From NCBI GenBank assembly GCA_003439945.1, contig QVRM01005978.1, positions 1-64,000 on the forward strand: DNA of 64,000 nucleotides, given 5' to 3'. Positions 47,819-58,695 of this stretch are shown piece by piece. Made by a program: the position numbers and the translations under genes. The DNA is from Dermanyssus gallinae. Taxonomy: Eukaryota > Arthropoda > Arachnida > Mesostigmata > Dermanyssidae. Below the pieces are notes generated by a model that ran no database searches, was not told the origin of the DNA, and saw only the letters and a list, made by a program, of their open reading frames with translations. Numbering within the stretch: the first letter of the stretch is position 1; every line of letters begins with the position of its first letter.

Positions 47819-48986
47819 TGTGTGGATGGTAAAGCTGCTTTCTGCCCTATAGCCGACAACTTGCGGTCGGCTTCATCCATGTATCCAGTTCTGCTTAGTG
47901 CAAATAAACATTGCCGATATAGGATATCTACAACCGCGTTGACCTCTATGAGGTCTTGCCGCCCGAGTAGTCTGCTACCGACAGACGGTTCTTCTCTTTT
48001 CTGTCTTCTTCCATTGCTACGACTACTGCTACTACTACTACTACCAGACATACTAAGGCGATGCGCTTAAAGCGGTAAAAGCTACGTAATCGCAGGGACA
48101 GCTCGACTGCGGGCCCGTTCACCCACCCAAACAGACAACCGGAGGCGGCGTACGGACGTCACTTGTAGTCGCCAATAGTCGCCAATCTGAATCACAGCAC
48201 AGAGTAGGAGAAGGAACAGGCGCCTGGAACGTTGACGGTTGCCATCTGTCACCTTCTTAGCTGGCAATCAAACGACATCAATCGAAGCCGACAGTATCTT
48301 TCTCTCGTTTTCTTTTCTCCTCTCTTCCTCTCCCTCTCTTTCTCTCTCTATATATATATACATATAAATCTGACAATTTCTCTAGTCCAATTGCATGGAC
48401 CATAAACTTCTTCATATAACGCTGACGAGTTTCCTTTGGGTCGGAACAAACTCTGTGAATGCATTCGGCATTCTGAGTATTGGCACTCTAAAGTCACCTC
48501 TCTGGAAGATTGCTAGAATACGCTCTACAAGCCCCGGTCAGAAAACCAGCCGTCAGAGGACCTGCTGGACTTATTCTGAATGACAGAAACGTACTCCGGT
48601 ATTTCGTTACAAATACTGTATCGTGAACAACAATGTTCAAAAGGAATTGTGCCACCCTATGACTTCTATAGGTAATTATAGTATTCCAGCATGCGAATAA
48701 CCTTCATATGGAGTAAAATTGCTCAAAACAAACTTATGATTGCCCGATTGCATTGTCTTGCGTGTGTCCATCTACAAGTTTACGATGTGTTGCGTCACTT
48801 GTTAGGTCAGGTACTACAATATTGCACGTTACCTGAAAGTTCAAAGAAACAGTAACCGATTAGACGTTTATTCACATTTGGATTTTATTAACGATTTATT
48901 ACGTCGATAAATACAATAGAAATATTACTTTTTTCTACTTAGTTTGTGAACTAAACGGTCTACACACCACTAGATATAGTAATGCA

Positions 48987-48988
<2 letters not shown>
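47819..48988. other. Mostly non-repetitive, AT-richer island
   Basis: TAC run at 48024-48043, TC run at 48325-48348 with short AT, then about 600 bp of unique AT-rich sequence (48380-48980) without simple repeats. A 62-codon plus frame at 48395-48583 is not recognisable. Confidence 0.5.
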
Positions 48989-49047
<59 letters not shown>

Positions 49048-49053
49048 ATATAT

Positions 49054-49091
<38 letters not shown>

Positions 49092-49106
49092 GTATATATA
49101 TTATAT
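48989..49106. repeat. Long (AT)n with CATGTATA interruptions
   Basis: About 118 bp of TA broken by CATG at three points (near 49041, 49057 and 49089), the longest AT tract in the window. Confidence 0.96.
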
Positions 49107-49786
49107 ACATACATTTGTACAAAGACGATTTAAGACCAAGGTTACAAGAAATACGCATATAGACAGAGTGTTGGAAACCTTAAGATCTTTCGTCAGCAAG
49201 CGATGGTATCCAGCGATGACCCTTGGCGCCTCAAAACCTGGCCAGTAGCAGCCGTCGAAGCCGTAATAACGGCGGTAGCTAGAACAGCAGCAGCAACAAC
49301 AACAACAAAAATCAGGCGGGCATGATAGCTTGTTTCGTTGTGCGTGATTACTCCTAGGTCGGTCGGGGTGCCTCAAATTGTCGGTTAGGGTTAAGGCCGC
49401 CAGTTGGCATTCGGAGGTGCGAACCCGGCCGGGCGACTTCACTTTTCGGCTTGATTCAACTCAGGACCTCGCCGGTCGCTTACTACGGGCTACGCTTCTC
49501 AGCCTAAGAAGTCCATATATGATCACCATCATCAACAGCGGCAGCAGCAACAGCATCACGATCCGCAGGAAAGTTCTTGCTGTTGTCGTTGTTGCTGTTG
49601 TTGTTAGCGTCGTTATCCTAGTCTTCTATATCTTAACTCCACTTCAAGGGAGTTAGTTGTTAGCAGACAGGGATGTCAGTGCTAGTAATAGTACTAGTTT
49701 TAGTAGTACTGGTTAACAACAAGCGTCAACATCTGACCAATCAATGTTGTGGCAGACAACAGACGTCCATAGCAGCGTCTGAGAAC
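49107..49786. other. Unique sequence, no gene seen
   Basis: CAG/CAA run at 49283-49305, GTT/GTC patch at 49574-49605, TAGTAC words at 49680-49710. Confidence 0.5.
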
Positions 49787-50098
49787 GACAGCAACAACAA
49801 CAACAGCAAGAACAGCAACAACAACAGCAAGAACAGTAACAACAACAACAACAACGAGAACAGCGACAACAACGACAACACTGAGAAAAACAACAACATC
49901 AACAACAACAACAACAACTACGACATCGAGAACCACAACAACAGCCGACACGACAAATGGCGGGATGAGATGACCTGGAGAGCTGCCGTACGCCAGCCTC
50001 CGGTTTTACGTGGAAGTGGTCCAGGATCTAAACGACGACGCGGTGAGACGCGATATAGGAAGCGAGACAAGTTGTTACACTCATCGTATCGTCTGTAA
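49673..50098 (+). other. Candidate low-complexity open frame
   Basis: An ATG at 49673 with G at -3 opens 141 codons: a Val/Leu/Ile run read from a TAGTACTAG patch, an Asn/Ser run from the CAA tract, then a basic tail with SKRRRGETRYRKRDK. On its own this resembles an N-terminal membrane anchor plus a disordered region, but every distinctive part comes from local simple repeats. I regard it as probably not a gene. Confidence 0.1.
49787..49935. repeat. CAA/CAG/GAC-rich tract
   Basis: About 150 bp of AAC with AGC, AAG and GAC substitutions. Confidence 0.94.
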
Positions 50099-50584
50099 CA
50101 TGCCATCCTAGACATCTACGCACGTCGGCCGCCAGAGGCTCCCGAATCGACCGAAGAACAACAACCAGTAAAAGAAGACGAAAATGATAACAGGAAAGAA
50201 GGAAAGAAACATGTACCATGAAGACTACCATGGCGGCGGCGACAACAACAACAACATCAACATCATCATCATCAACGACTGCGACGGTAGCGAAGTGCTG
50301 ATGACTCGAGAGAGGCACAATCTATAAAATAGCAGCGGCAGCAGCAGCTGCTGCTGCATCACGCTAACGCTAAGAGGCAGGGCAGAGTAAACTTATGAGG
50401 CCGTGTGCTCGCAGTGTTGTTGCAATGGTGGGACTCCTTAACAAAGATTATCAGTTCCTTTTATCCACACCACCATCACCAGATATACTGTGATAGCGTG
50501 CCATGATATATGTATATGCATATATCATGGCATATATGACCTGGTCACGGCAGCCTTTACTCGGTGAGTGCACTCACTGCATCA
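49936..50584. other. Unique sequence with short repeats, no gene seen
   Basis: GGC/ACA and CAT patches at 50231-50275 and a CAGCAGCAGCTGCTGCTGC palindrome at about 50338-50357. The hairpin at 50499-50532 is listed separately. Confidence 0.5.
50499..50532. repeat. Perfect 14-bp inverted repeat
   Basis: TGCCATGATATATG (50499-50512) and CATATATCATGGCA (50519-50532) are exact reverse complements around a 6-base loop. Confidence 0.93.
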
Positions 50585-50609
50585 CAATAATAATAATAAT
50601 AATAATACC
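50585..50609. repeat. (AAT)n microsatellite
   Basis: About eight AAT units. Confidence 0.92.
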
Positions 50610-51787
50610 GCACTTAAAAGTGTAACATATCTGGTATATTGCTTTCGTCGTTGCGTTCATGCCGCGGAATTGTCAATGGAGATAACGTTGACTTCTCTAT
50701 AGGCACACATGGTTCGTTTGTAATGTGTTGCAAAGCGCCCCGCAAATTAGATAGCATTGTGGCACACAAACAACAAACATTGTGGCACATGTAATATTGA
50801 CCGATACCACATACTGCAATGCAAGGAAATAGAAGCTGGTTCAATGCATGCAGTAGTGAAAGATGTTATTAGCCGATATGAATTTTAGGTAGCATCTACC
50901 AATTTCTGGTGAAATACACCTGTATATTATTCAAATTAGATAGCCACCCAAATTCCCTCGACTTTGGCTTTTGAGAATGTCCTTTTTTCTGACTTTAATA
51001 GTTGGCCTAGAAGCGTAGACATTATCTTTAAGTATAAAACTGCCACAAACACATGTGAACCATGCGGGGCAATTCAGCAAAACGATAGCGACGACAAAAC
51101 TGACCATGTTATGTACCATAGGACAAAACAGAATCGGATCAAGTCCAAGGTCCAATGGTAGTGAGTGCTGATTTCGATAGTCGCCGAGAGCGCGCTTAGA
51201 GGGCGTTTCGGACCGCTGCCTTTACTCATTATCATTAGCATCGACAACGGCAAAGACGACGACGACGATGAACAATACGAAAAAGAATTGCGCCAATTAG
51301 TTAGCCGCCCAGCCGATCGTTGATTGGAATAGGCCGACCAAGAAACGGCCAAAGGAAAGCTGACGACACGTCGACAATTAATTCGCTAATTAGTCTCGGA
51401 CGTCAAGTTCAGAGACAGCAGAGAGAACTCGCAGTAGCGAAAATGAGACCGGAAGGTTGCTGGTTGCTTGCCGGCCACCTGACCTGACACTCACGGTCTT
51501 ATGTCTCTCTCTCTGTCTCCCATTTTTTCCTTCGTGCTCACTCCACTCGCTAGCGTAACACATGTAAGCGTTTCATAATGGCGTTTTAATGTCGCTCCTT
51601 CGGTTTGTTATGCTCCTCTCATTTCTTATCACTTCTCCTGTTATACTCTGCGCTGGCCACGACCGTGAGCAGGTTTCCTACATCCGTACGCTATTCGTCC
51701 CAACAACAGCAAGAACAACTAAGGGAATAACAACAGTGTGGTGATTTGATGAGAAAAACGACAGAAGGGACAACACTAGCAACAAAA
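50610..51787. other. Non-repetitive AT-richer island
   Basis: About 1.2 kb without simple repeats except a GAC run near 51257-51268 and a TC run at 51503-51515. Frames of 60-76 codons on both strands are free of repeats; the one at 50940-51161 is described separately. Confidence 0.5.
50940..51161 (+). other. Short open stretch with zinc-finger-like spacing
   Basis: An open plus-strand stretch of about 73 codons, with no ATG at its start and ending in adjacent stops at 51159-51165. It contains a Cys-x2-Cys-x13-His-x3-His pattern (CEPC ... HVMYH). Spacing is close to a C2H2 finger, which usually has 12 residues between the second Cys and first His. The usual hydrophobic core residues at Cys+4 and His-3 are Gln and Lys here, so a functional finger is doubtful. 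The minus strand is also open. Confidence 0.12.
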
Positions 51788-52135
51788 ATAACACACAACA
51801 ACAACAATAACACATAACAACAACGACAGCAACAAGTGTTCACCAGGACGACAGCAGCACGACATAGTCGAAGTAGTTTATAGAAATGCGGGTTGTTGCG
51901 GCTAAACGTCTCGGCCAATTCACTAACCACCAGCGCGGTCGGTTGAAAGAGGTGGGGGTTGACGGTAATGACGGCGAAAACGAACGCGGCGATAACCGCG
52001 TTCACATCTGTCGTTGCTCGTCTCTCTACACAAGAGAGGCGGCACAAATAGCGACAGCAGCAGCAGCAGCAACAACAACATAATAGCAACAACAGCAGCA
52101 GCGGCAACAGCAGCAGCAGCAGCAGCAGAGACGGA
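51788..52135. repeat. CAA and CAG tracts around a unique insert
   Basis: CAA/ACA run at 51788-51836, unique sequence 51837-52050, then CAG/CAA runs at 52051-52080 and 52088-52131. Confidence 0.85.
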
Positions 52136-52252
52136 AGCAGGACATTCAGGAAGTGCGTGAACGTAACACTTACGTTCAAGGCGGCGTTCGAGCGTCCGGA
52201 CCGTACGGTGACCGTGGGGTGACCACCACCTCGGCTAGGACGATTCAACCAA

Positions 52253-52512
52253 TCATGGCCAACCCGGCCAACCAACACCAGTCCGATCAGGTGACCAACA
52301 TCGACGACAGCGGCTGGGGGCGACAACGACACGCTACCTGGCAACCACCCCACCACCACCACCACCACCACCACCACTACACCAGCCCACGCAGCACAGT
52401 CGGACTTCACAGATCTCCCCACAGCCACCCCCACCCCAAACCCCTGAGACCTGGCGGATGGACGTACGTAAGCGGTCGAAGGCGAGCGAGCGTTTGTAAT
52501 GAACCTGAATGA
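52253..52512 (+). other. Candidate poly-His open frame
   Basis: An in-frame ATG near 52255 (A at -3, G at +4, strong context) opens a frame with a Gln/Asp-containing start, a run of nine His from a CAC repeat at about 52349-52378, then a Ser/His/Pro-rich part, ending at 52510-52512. A possible 5' splice site, GTACGTAAG, lies at 52464-52472, so it could be an exon that stops earlier. The minus strand is open for 355 codons over the same region but starts at GTG and is Val/Leu/Cys-rich from repeats. No domain recognised. Confidence 0.15.
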
Positions 52513-52630
52513 ACATGGACAAACTGCTCTCATACACCTAGGTACAGCTACAACAACAACAACAATGAACCTGAATGAACATGGACAAACTGCTCTCATA
52601 CAATAGGTACAACTATAGAAACAACAACAA
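52498..52630. repeat. 66-bp tandem duplication
   Basis: Copy 1 starts at 52498 and copy 2 at 52564. They share AATGAACCTGAATGAACATG and the following GACAAACTGCTCTCATACA exactly, then differ by three bases (CCT missing) and in the CAA tail. High identity suggests a recent event. Confidence 0.95.
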
Positions 52631-52929
52631 CAACCTTCCTCCTTTATTCTGTATCTCGACCGTCCACCGTCTGCTGCGGCTACCGGGCGCCGGTCTCTGC
52701 TTTCGTAGCCTCCGTAAAATGAGCAAACTCTCTCGTTACTTACCGACAGTTTCCCCACTTTGTAGCCCAGTATTGCTGGCCAGGTTGCTGCAGAACCATC
52801 AGCTAACTAAGCTACTGCCATTATAACAATGGTCTGTGCTTGGTTATTGCTGCCGACCCACATCCGCTGGTAGGGCAGGACCAAATTGAAAACAAATTAG
52901 CCACAACCGTTGCTGTAGCGTCTTCCGTC
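52631..52929. other. Unique sequence, no gene seen
   Basis: No simple repeats of note and no recognisable gene. Confidence 0.5.
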
Positions 52930-53647
52930 GTCGTTTTTGTCGACGACGGAAACAACGACGACGACCACAACAACAACAACAAAAAGAACAACAGCAACAA
53001 CAATAATAGCAACAACAGCAATAGCAATATCAACACCGACAACAATAGTAATTACAACAACGGCAACAACAACACCAATAACGGTAACGTTTACAACAAC
53101 TCTGCTTCAGCAATGTCAAGGCGCCCACTGTCACCAAACCTTCAAGTTTACGAAATGGCCAGCAGCTTTCGGTTTTTTGGTATGGGCCCTTCCGCCGTGG
53201 ACAACAAGGACGTTGGTGACTGATAGAATAACCATAAAAACAACAAAAACATAAACGATAACGCAGTGGTCGTCGCAGACACCGCTATCATCATCAACAT
53301 ATTCATCATCATCATCATCATCATTATGGAGACCATCACCGTGGGCTCGATTATAATCATCGTCATTAGTATAAGTATATCAGCATCCTCACCCCTCCAC
53401 CGGAACCTTAATTACCACCACCACCACCATCACCACCACCATCATCAGGAGCATCCGCACCAACAGCAGCACAGCCACAACAACAACAACAACACCATCA
53501 TAACAGCCACAACAATAACACCATCGAGTGGCAACAAAATCATCGGCAAAACAACATCAACATCATCATTATTAAAAAGACTACCATCCACAACAATACC
53601 TATCACTAAGCGGCGGACGCGGCGGCGGCATCAACAGTAGCAGCAGC

Positions 53648-53690
<43 letters not shown>

Positions 53691-54030
53691 TCATCATCAT
53701 CAACATCATCATCAACAACATCATCATCATCATCAACAAAAACAACCCCATGCGCATTAACAGCATCATCAAAGCAGCGGCCGCCGCTGCAACGGCAGCA
53801 ACAGCACCATCAGCATTTACAACAACAACAACACCATCAACAGCAACAACAGTAAAGACACCATCATCATCAACAACAACAACAACAACAGGAACAACAA
53901 CAACAACAACAGCAGCAGCGTCAGCGTCAGCAGGAGCGACGAACGACCAAAGGATCGCGATGGATCTTTTGTTAAAACTCCAGCCAGCAGCAGCAGACCA
54001 CAACAACAACAACACCATCAGCCAGTAGTA
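52930..54030. repeat. Densest triplet-repeat block: CAA, CAT, CAG, CAC
   Basis: About 1.1 kb in which nearly every stretch is triplet-repetitive: GAC/CAA (52940-53100), ATC (53283-53325), CAC/ACC (53415-53450), CAA (53475-53495), CAA then CAT (53640-53745), CAA/CAT/CAG (53815-54025). Only 53105-53260 and 53580-53635 are mainly unique. Many frames on both strands stay open as a result (poly-Thr, Asn, Met, Leu, Val). Confidence 0.93.
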
Positions 54031-54750
54031 GTAGTAGTGATACCGCCGATGTCGATGCCTGGCGAGCTGGCGAATGCCGACGCGCTGCCGTCGCCCGCAA
54101 CCACTGCGGCCGCCGCCGCTTCTTCATATCTAAGCCGAATGGGCGGGCGCCCCAACAAACTTCGGCGGCCGACACTTCTGTCGGCGGTCGTGGCCACCCG
54201 GAGCCAGCGAGAGTTTTCTGCTCCTTGTCATTCTCCCCTCACCTCCCCGCCCGACCCGCCCGCCCCGCTCCCCTCCACTCCGCTCCTCTCGGCTCTTCCC
54301 CTCTGCTGCTGCTGCCCAACCCCCCGTTCTGGTCGTCCCAATGTTCCTCTCCCGCTGTCACTTCTGCAATAACTGGAGAAGAGCTTTTGGGCTCGTTTGC
54401 CGCGCCAACGCCGCGACTGACTGCCGTTGCTAGCGTAGCCCTTGGGGGTGCTTGGGGTGCTGCCGCCGCGGCAGGTCGGCCTCTCTTCATCTTCGTCGTT
54501 TGTTTGCTGGGACTACGTGGACGACAACGACGACGACGACGACAATTTCCATTACTACTACTACTACTACTATGACAACTACAGCAGTACTCGATTATTG
54601 ACCAACTCCCACTATTCGTAGTGACCAGTACGTCACGTGGTTGTCCATCTGTCTGTCTGTATGACCATTTGTCCTATGGTTGCCTGTCCGTCAATCCAAT
54701 GGATCAGTCAATTGGCCTCTGTGTGAGCAGCAGGTAGCGAAACAAGGGCT
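54031..54750. other. GC-rich unique sequence with GAC and TAC runs
   Basis: GC-rich pyrimidine stretch at 54235-54310, GAC run at 54521-54542, TAC run at 54553-54572, GTCT repeats near 54645-54660. No recognisable gene. Confidence 0.5.
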
Positions 54751-54890
54751 ACAACAATAGCAAAAACAACAACGACAACAACAACGACGACACCAACGTC
54801 CATTTCGTCAGCAACATTAATGACAACACGAAAAATCAACAACAACAACAACAACAACAACAACGTCAGCACCAACAACAACCACACAGA
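54751..54890. repeat. CAA/GAC-rich tract
   Basis: CAA/CGA at 54752-54795 and about nine CAA units at 54838-54865. Confidence 0.92.
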
Positions 54891-56150
54891 ACACCCAAAA
54901 GCAACCGAACAGCACTGAGAGCAGAAGCGGACCAACAAAGAACATATGACTTCCAGCCAGAATGTATCCCCCGCCGTCTGCAACTTCGGCAGCTTTTGAC
55001 ACAACCCGTTCGGGCACCAAACCACAGACAGCAAGCAGGTCCAGCTCCGAAGGTAACCCAGGAAGCAGGACAGTCTCGAAAGGACTCGAAGCACACCGTG
55101 ATCGCGGCGAAACGGCGATCAAGATGATGATGATGACAGATAATCAACGATCTATCTATGTCTGCCCCCGCTCGACGACAACGTGTTCGTGGGTTTTGTC
55201 GCCATGATCGTTGGCGACGGCGACATTGCCCCCACCGAGTCGGGCAATCGAGTGGTGGAACGTGGTCACCCATGTGCACATCAAGCACCAACCACCACGA
55301 CCTGGTCGATCACTAGTCATCGACATCATCCGCCGCCGACAACAACACGAAGACGACGACGTCAATGAACAATGACTTCCATCGGGATGAAGCCCATTAC
55401 CCCAGAGAGAGAGAGAGAGAGAGAGCAGAAACAGTCACTTCGGATGCTGCCCCCACGAGCTCGCCGGCGTGCTTGCTGGTCGAGGCGAGGAACTGGCACC
55501 AGAAATCGATTGGCCGAAGATCGATGATGACCTTCTGACGTTAGCTGACAAAGGAAGCAAACGCCGGGCTCATCGTTTCTAGTCTCGGCTAGGCTCGGCT
55601 CAACCACGTCTTGGATGATCTTCAATAAAGCTTCAGTTATAGCTGCTTCACTGCTAAAGACTTGTTATACCTATCGAGGGCAATGGAGGGCTAGCGGGCA
55701 ATGCCCACCTCCAGTCGAGTGGATGGACAGTAACGAGTACAATCATAGAAAACGTTATTGATGTTGTTTTTACTACTAGCAGTGTTCTTTTTCTAGCTTC
55801 TGCACTTGCTATTCAAGTCAATCGCCATCGACGATGTCACTTGTTGCGGAGTCGCACGCATACAGATCTGACGAAGATGACGCAAACGAAAACGAACCCG
55901 TGGACGTGGACGATTCGAATCGCTGAGACTGAGACACCGCGATGAGGCGGCGAGATGAGCGCCTGGCCGGCCGACAATATCCAAGTCCAGTCGACGATGA
56001 TAGACGATGTGATAATGCACGCACATACCGTATCGCTTATGTATCCTTATTCTCGTCTCGCTCATCGGACTTCAGGCGTCGGCAGCTAGGCTGACCTAGG
56101 TGACTCAAGGGGGGCGATTAAGAAGCTAGTTGGTGGATAGATAGTGTTTG
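54891..56150. other. Mostly unique sequence, no gene seen
   Basis: GAT patch at 55121-55135, GA run at 55404-55424, CGATTCGAATCG palindrome at 55912-55923. Frames of up to 141 codons on minus overlap others in different phases; no domain recognised. Confidence 0.5.
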
Positions 56151-56200
56151 CTGTTGTCGTTGTTGTTTTTGCTATTGTTGCTGCTGCTGCTGCTGCAAAT
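56151..56200. repeat. GTT/GCT-rich tract
   Basis: GTT units then about five GCT units. Confidence 0.9.
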
Positions 56201-56819
56201 GTAGCTGTTTTTGTGGTTCCGTCGGTGCATTTCTCGCGTGCAGCCTGCCTCCTTATGCTGGTGCCGCTGCTACAGTTGATCGGCATCTAGTCGTGTCCAG
56301 TTCTGTCCCGGTCAATGCGCGGCCTTTCCGCCTGCTGGTGCTGGTATCTTTATTGCTGTTGTTGTTCTTATCCTGACACGGCCCGTAGGCTTTCCTGGCA
56401 CGCAGTACCAACCGGATGATCGCCACCAGTAACTTCTTCACCAATACGCGGCTTGATAGTAACTGAATAATAACTAGGCGCGGCCGTAAACGCCACCGCT
56501 TTCTCCGATAGCCGTTGTAATTGTTGTTGATATGCGGTTATAGAGTCGCTGCTTGTTAATTACGTTGCTGTCATTGTTGGTAAGATAGTTGATAGAAGTA
56601 GCGTCAATATTAATGTCACTGCCTGCACGTACATTCATGACGGTTTGATTGGCAAGATTGAACGACGCCTAGAAACGTGCGCAGTATATGCAAGCTTTCA
56701 ATATCCCTACAAAGATACATTTACCTGTTTTTAATCTCCGTCAATGCTCTCCAGGCGCTCACCAGGCGTATCATATGGTGTGTGCTCCTAGGAGTACAAG
56801 GCACTCGCAAAGACCCACT
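56201..56819. other. Unique sequence, no gene seen
   Basis: No notable repeats or recognisable gene. Confidence 0.5.
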
Positions 56820-56820
56820 A

Positions 56821-56847
<27 letters not shown>
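56820..56847. repeat. (AT)n microsatellite
   Basis: About 28 bp of AT, 12 bp upstream of the inverted repeat at 56860. Confidence 0.94.
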
Positions 56848-56851
<4 letters not shown>

Positions 56852-56859
56852 TACTGATA

Positions 56860-56896
56860 GTGCATCTGATTACACACTCCCTGTAATCAGATGCAC
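56860..56896. repeat. Perfect 15-bp inverted repeat
   Basis: GTGCATCTGATTACA (56860-56874) and TGTAATCAGATGCAC (56882-56896) are exact reverse complements around a 7-base loop, CACTCCC. Confidence 0.94.
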
Positions 56897-57275
56897 CTTT
56901 TGCAGAGAAAATGGTATAAACAAAAACAAATAAAAAAGCACCCAACAGTTATCAGTAAGTCAAAAAAAATAGCAAGTCCATAAGAGAGAGAATCCTAGAG
57001 CGGCGTGCAAGATGATTTTTTTGGCAGGTATGGCAAAATGCGAACGCATTTGGTCGCGTACTCAGGTCGGTCACGTGTGTGATGACCTTGGCGAGCGCAG
57101 GACCTACGACCTATCGAACGCTTTCGTAGCGACAATAGAACGTTACGGGCTGCTGTGTATGCTTGCGATGGCTTGCTTACCAGACAGGTAGGTGGGTGCT
57201 GTCGGGGATTCCGATTGAAGCAATGCCAGATTGTTTTGCGTGCCATTCGACTAAGAAGAAAAAACGTTGGAAAAT

Positions 57276-57280
<5 letters not shown>

Positions 57281-57321
<41 letters not shown>
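57281..57321. repeat. (AT)n microsatellite
   Basis: About 41 bp of TA. Confidence 0.95.
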
Positions 57322-57930
57322 CAGCGACGTCTAGAGCCAATCAAGCGACATCACTGCGCACAACTCTACCTTGCCTCGCTTTGCATTTATTTGAATAAGA
57401 AACAAATCGATTATTGAGCGGTCGGTGATGGACACTGACGACACAGTGGGGCCACAATGCCTCACGAGGGTTGTGGGGGAAGCATCCGTACACGACTGAA
57501 GCCTTTGTCATCATCATCATCATCATATTCGCATTCATGGTCTATCATTATAGCAAAGCAGCAGCAGCTCTAACCGAATCAAACCCTGCCAGCCCCAGAG
57601 TACAATAATAGCTCAGATCCTAGCCTATGGACTCTGGAGATAAATTACCCACACTACAACCATAATAATATTAATAATAATGTACTAGACAGGAATCATA
57701 ACAGGAATAGCCTAGCTCGTCGGCTGCTCCACGCAAAATCTGGCAAGTCTAAGCTAAATATAGCATTGCGCTCGCTGCCCAGACAGGTGACTCAGGTAGA
57801 GTAGACTGACGCAATAGTGGCAGCAGTAGTAATAATCATTATGTAGTACAGGTCACCTAGCCGCCAAATACGCTGCCTCCACTGCAAATGCCGCCGTTGT
57901 TAATGCTGCTGCTCTTGCTTTGCAAGCTAT
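57322..57930. other. Unique sequence, no gene seen
   Basis: CAT run at 57509-57526 and AATAAT words near 57663-57680; otherwise unique. Confidence 0.5.
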
Positions 57931-57932
57931 TT

Positions 57933-57960
57933 TGCTGTTGTTGTTGTTGTTGTTGTTGGC
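57933..57960. repeat. (GTT)n tract
   Basis: About eight GTT units. Confidence 0.93.
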
Positions 57961-58032
57961 TGTTTTTAATGTTAATCACATTAGCGTTATCGTTTGACGA
58001 CAGCGGTACACTGTTGTCCGTATATTTTGTCG

Positions 58033-58053
58033 TTATATATATATATATATATA
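58033..58053. repeat. Short (AT)n microsatellite
   Basis: About 21 bp of AT. Confidence 0.92.
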
Positions 58054-58063
58054 GAGCAGCCAG

Positions 58064-58250
58064 TACAGCAACAACAAAGACAACAGTGGCAGCGCCATTA
58101 ACAACGTCGACAGCAACAACAACAGCAACAGCAGTGAAAACGACAGCAACTACAACCTCGACAACAACATCGACGACAACAACAATAACAACAACAGCAG
58201 TGAAAACGACAGCAACAACAACAACAACAAGAATAATAATAATAATAAGC
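58064..58250. repeat. CAA/CAG-rich tract with a 24-bp internal repeat
   Basis: CAA, CAG, CGA units. The word CAGCAGTGAAAACGACAGCA occurs twice (near 58127 and 58195), so part of the tract was duplicated. It ends in AAT units. Confidence 0.92.
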
Positions 58251-58474
58251 CAACCAGGATAATTCATAGCCGCATACATCGGCTCGCGTGCGACCTTCCG
58301 GTGGCGGCGGCGGCGGCCGGCAAGGACCGCCGGACCACCACAGGACAAACCACAAAGAGAGACGTTTCCGTACGTACGCGGCGTTCACACGCCTCCCATG
58401 CCGCTGCCCTCGTTCGAAGTTGTCAGCTGTTCGTTTCGTGTGAACACACCTTTTCCCACTACCTCGACGACTAC

Positions 58475-58678
58475 GACTAAAAAAAGTAACGTTTTCGGGC
58501 TAACCCTCCAGACTCCAAGATTGAACGTCCACGGGACTGCTTTTCGCATTCGGCTTCATAGACGACGGACGCCCATCAATACAAATCGGTGCAACGGTGG
58601 GGCTCGACCCCCCGCGCACCTATGTGTCTCCTCCGGTTGCGAGACGCCGACTTAATCCACCACGCCACCGGGCTCGAT
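58475..58678 (-). mobile_element. tRNA-derived SINE, copy 2
   Basis: This is the same family and orientation as 22150-22335. On the minus strand the A-box region GGTGGCGTGGTGG (58669-58657) is followed by the B-box position GGGTCGAGCCC (58610-58600), which has lost one T. The shared body ends in a T-rich tail at about 58477-58484. Direct repeats ACTACCTCGACGACTAC (58458-58474) and ACTACCTCTACGACTAC (58679-58695) match at 16 of 17 positions and bracket the element exactly, as a target-site duplication should. The damaged B box suggests this copy can no longer be transcribed efficiently by polymerase III. Confidence 0.9.
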
Positions 58679-58695
58679 ACTACCTCTACGACTAC

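Noticed and set aside
49410..49440. GGTGCGAACCCGG as a tRNA B box on minus
   Set aside because: The core reads GGTTCGCACC, lacking the conserved A, and there is no A box or stem in place.
51691..52758. 355-codon minus-strand open frame, the longest in the window
   Set aside because: It starts at GTG, not ATG. It is Val/Leu/Cys-rich because it reads through CAA, CAG, CAC and duplicated tracts that happen to lack stops in that phase.
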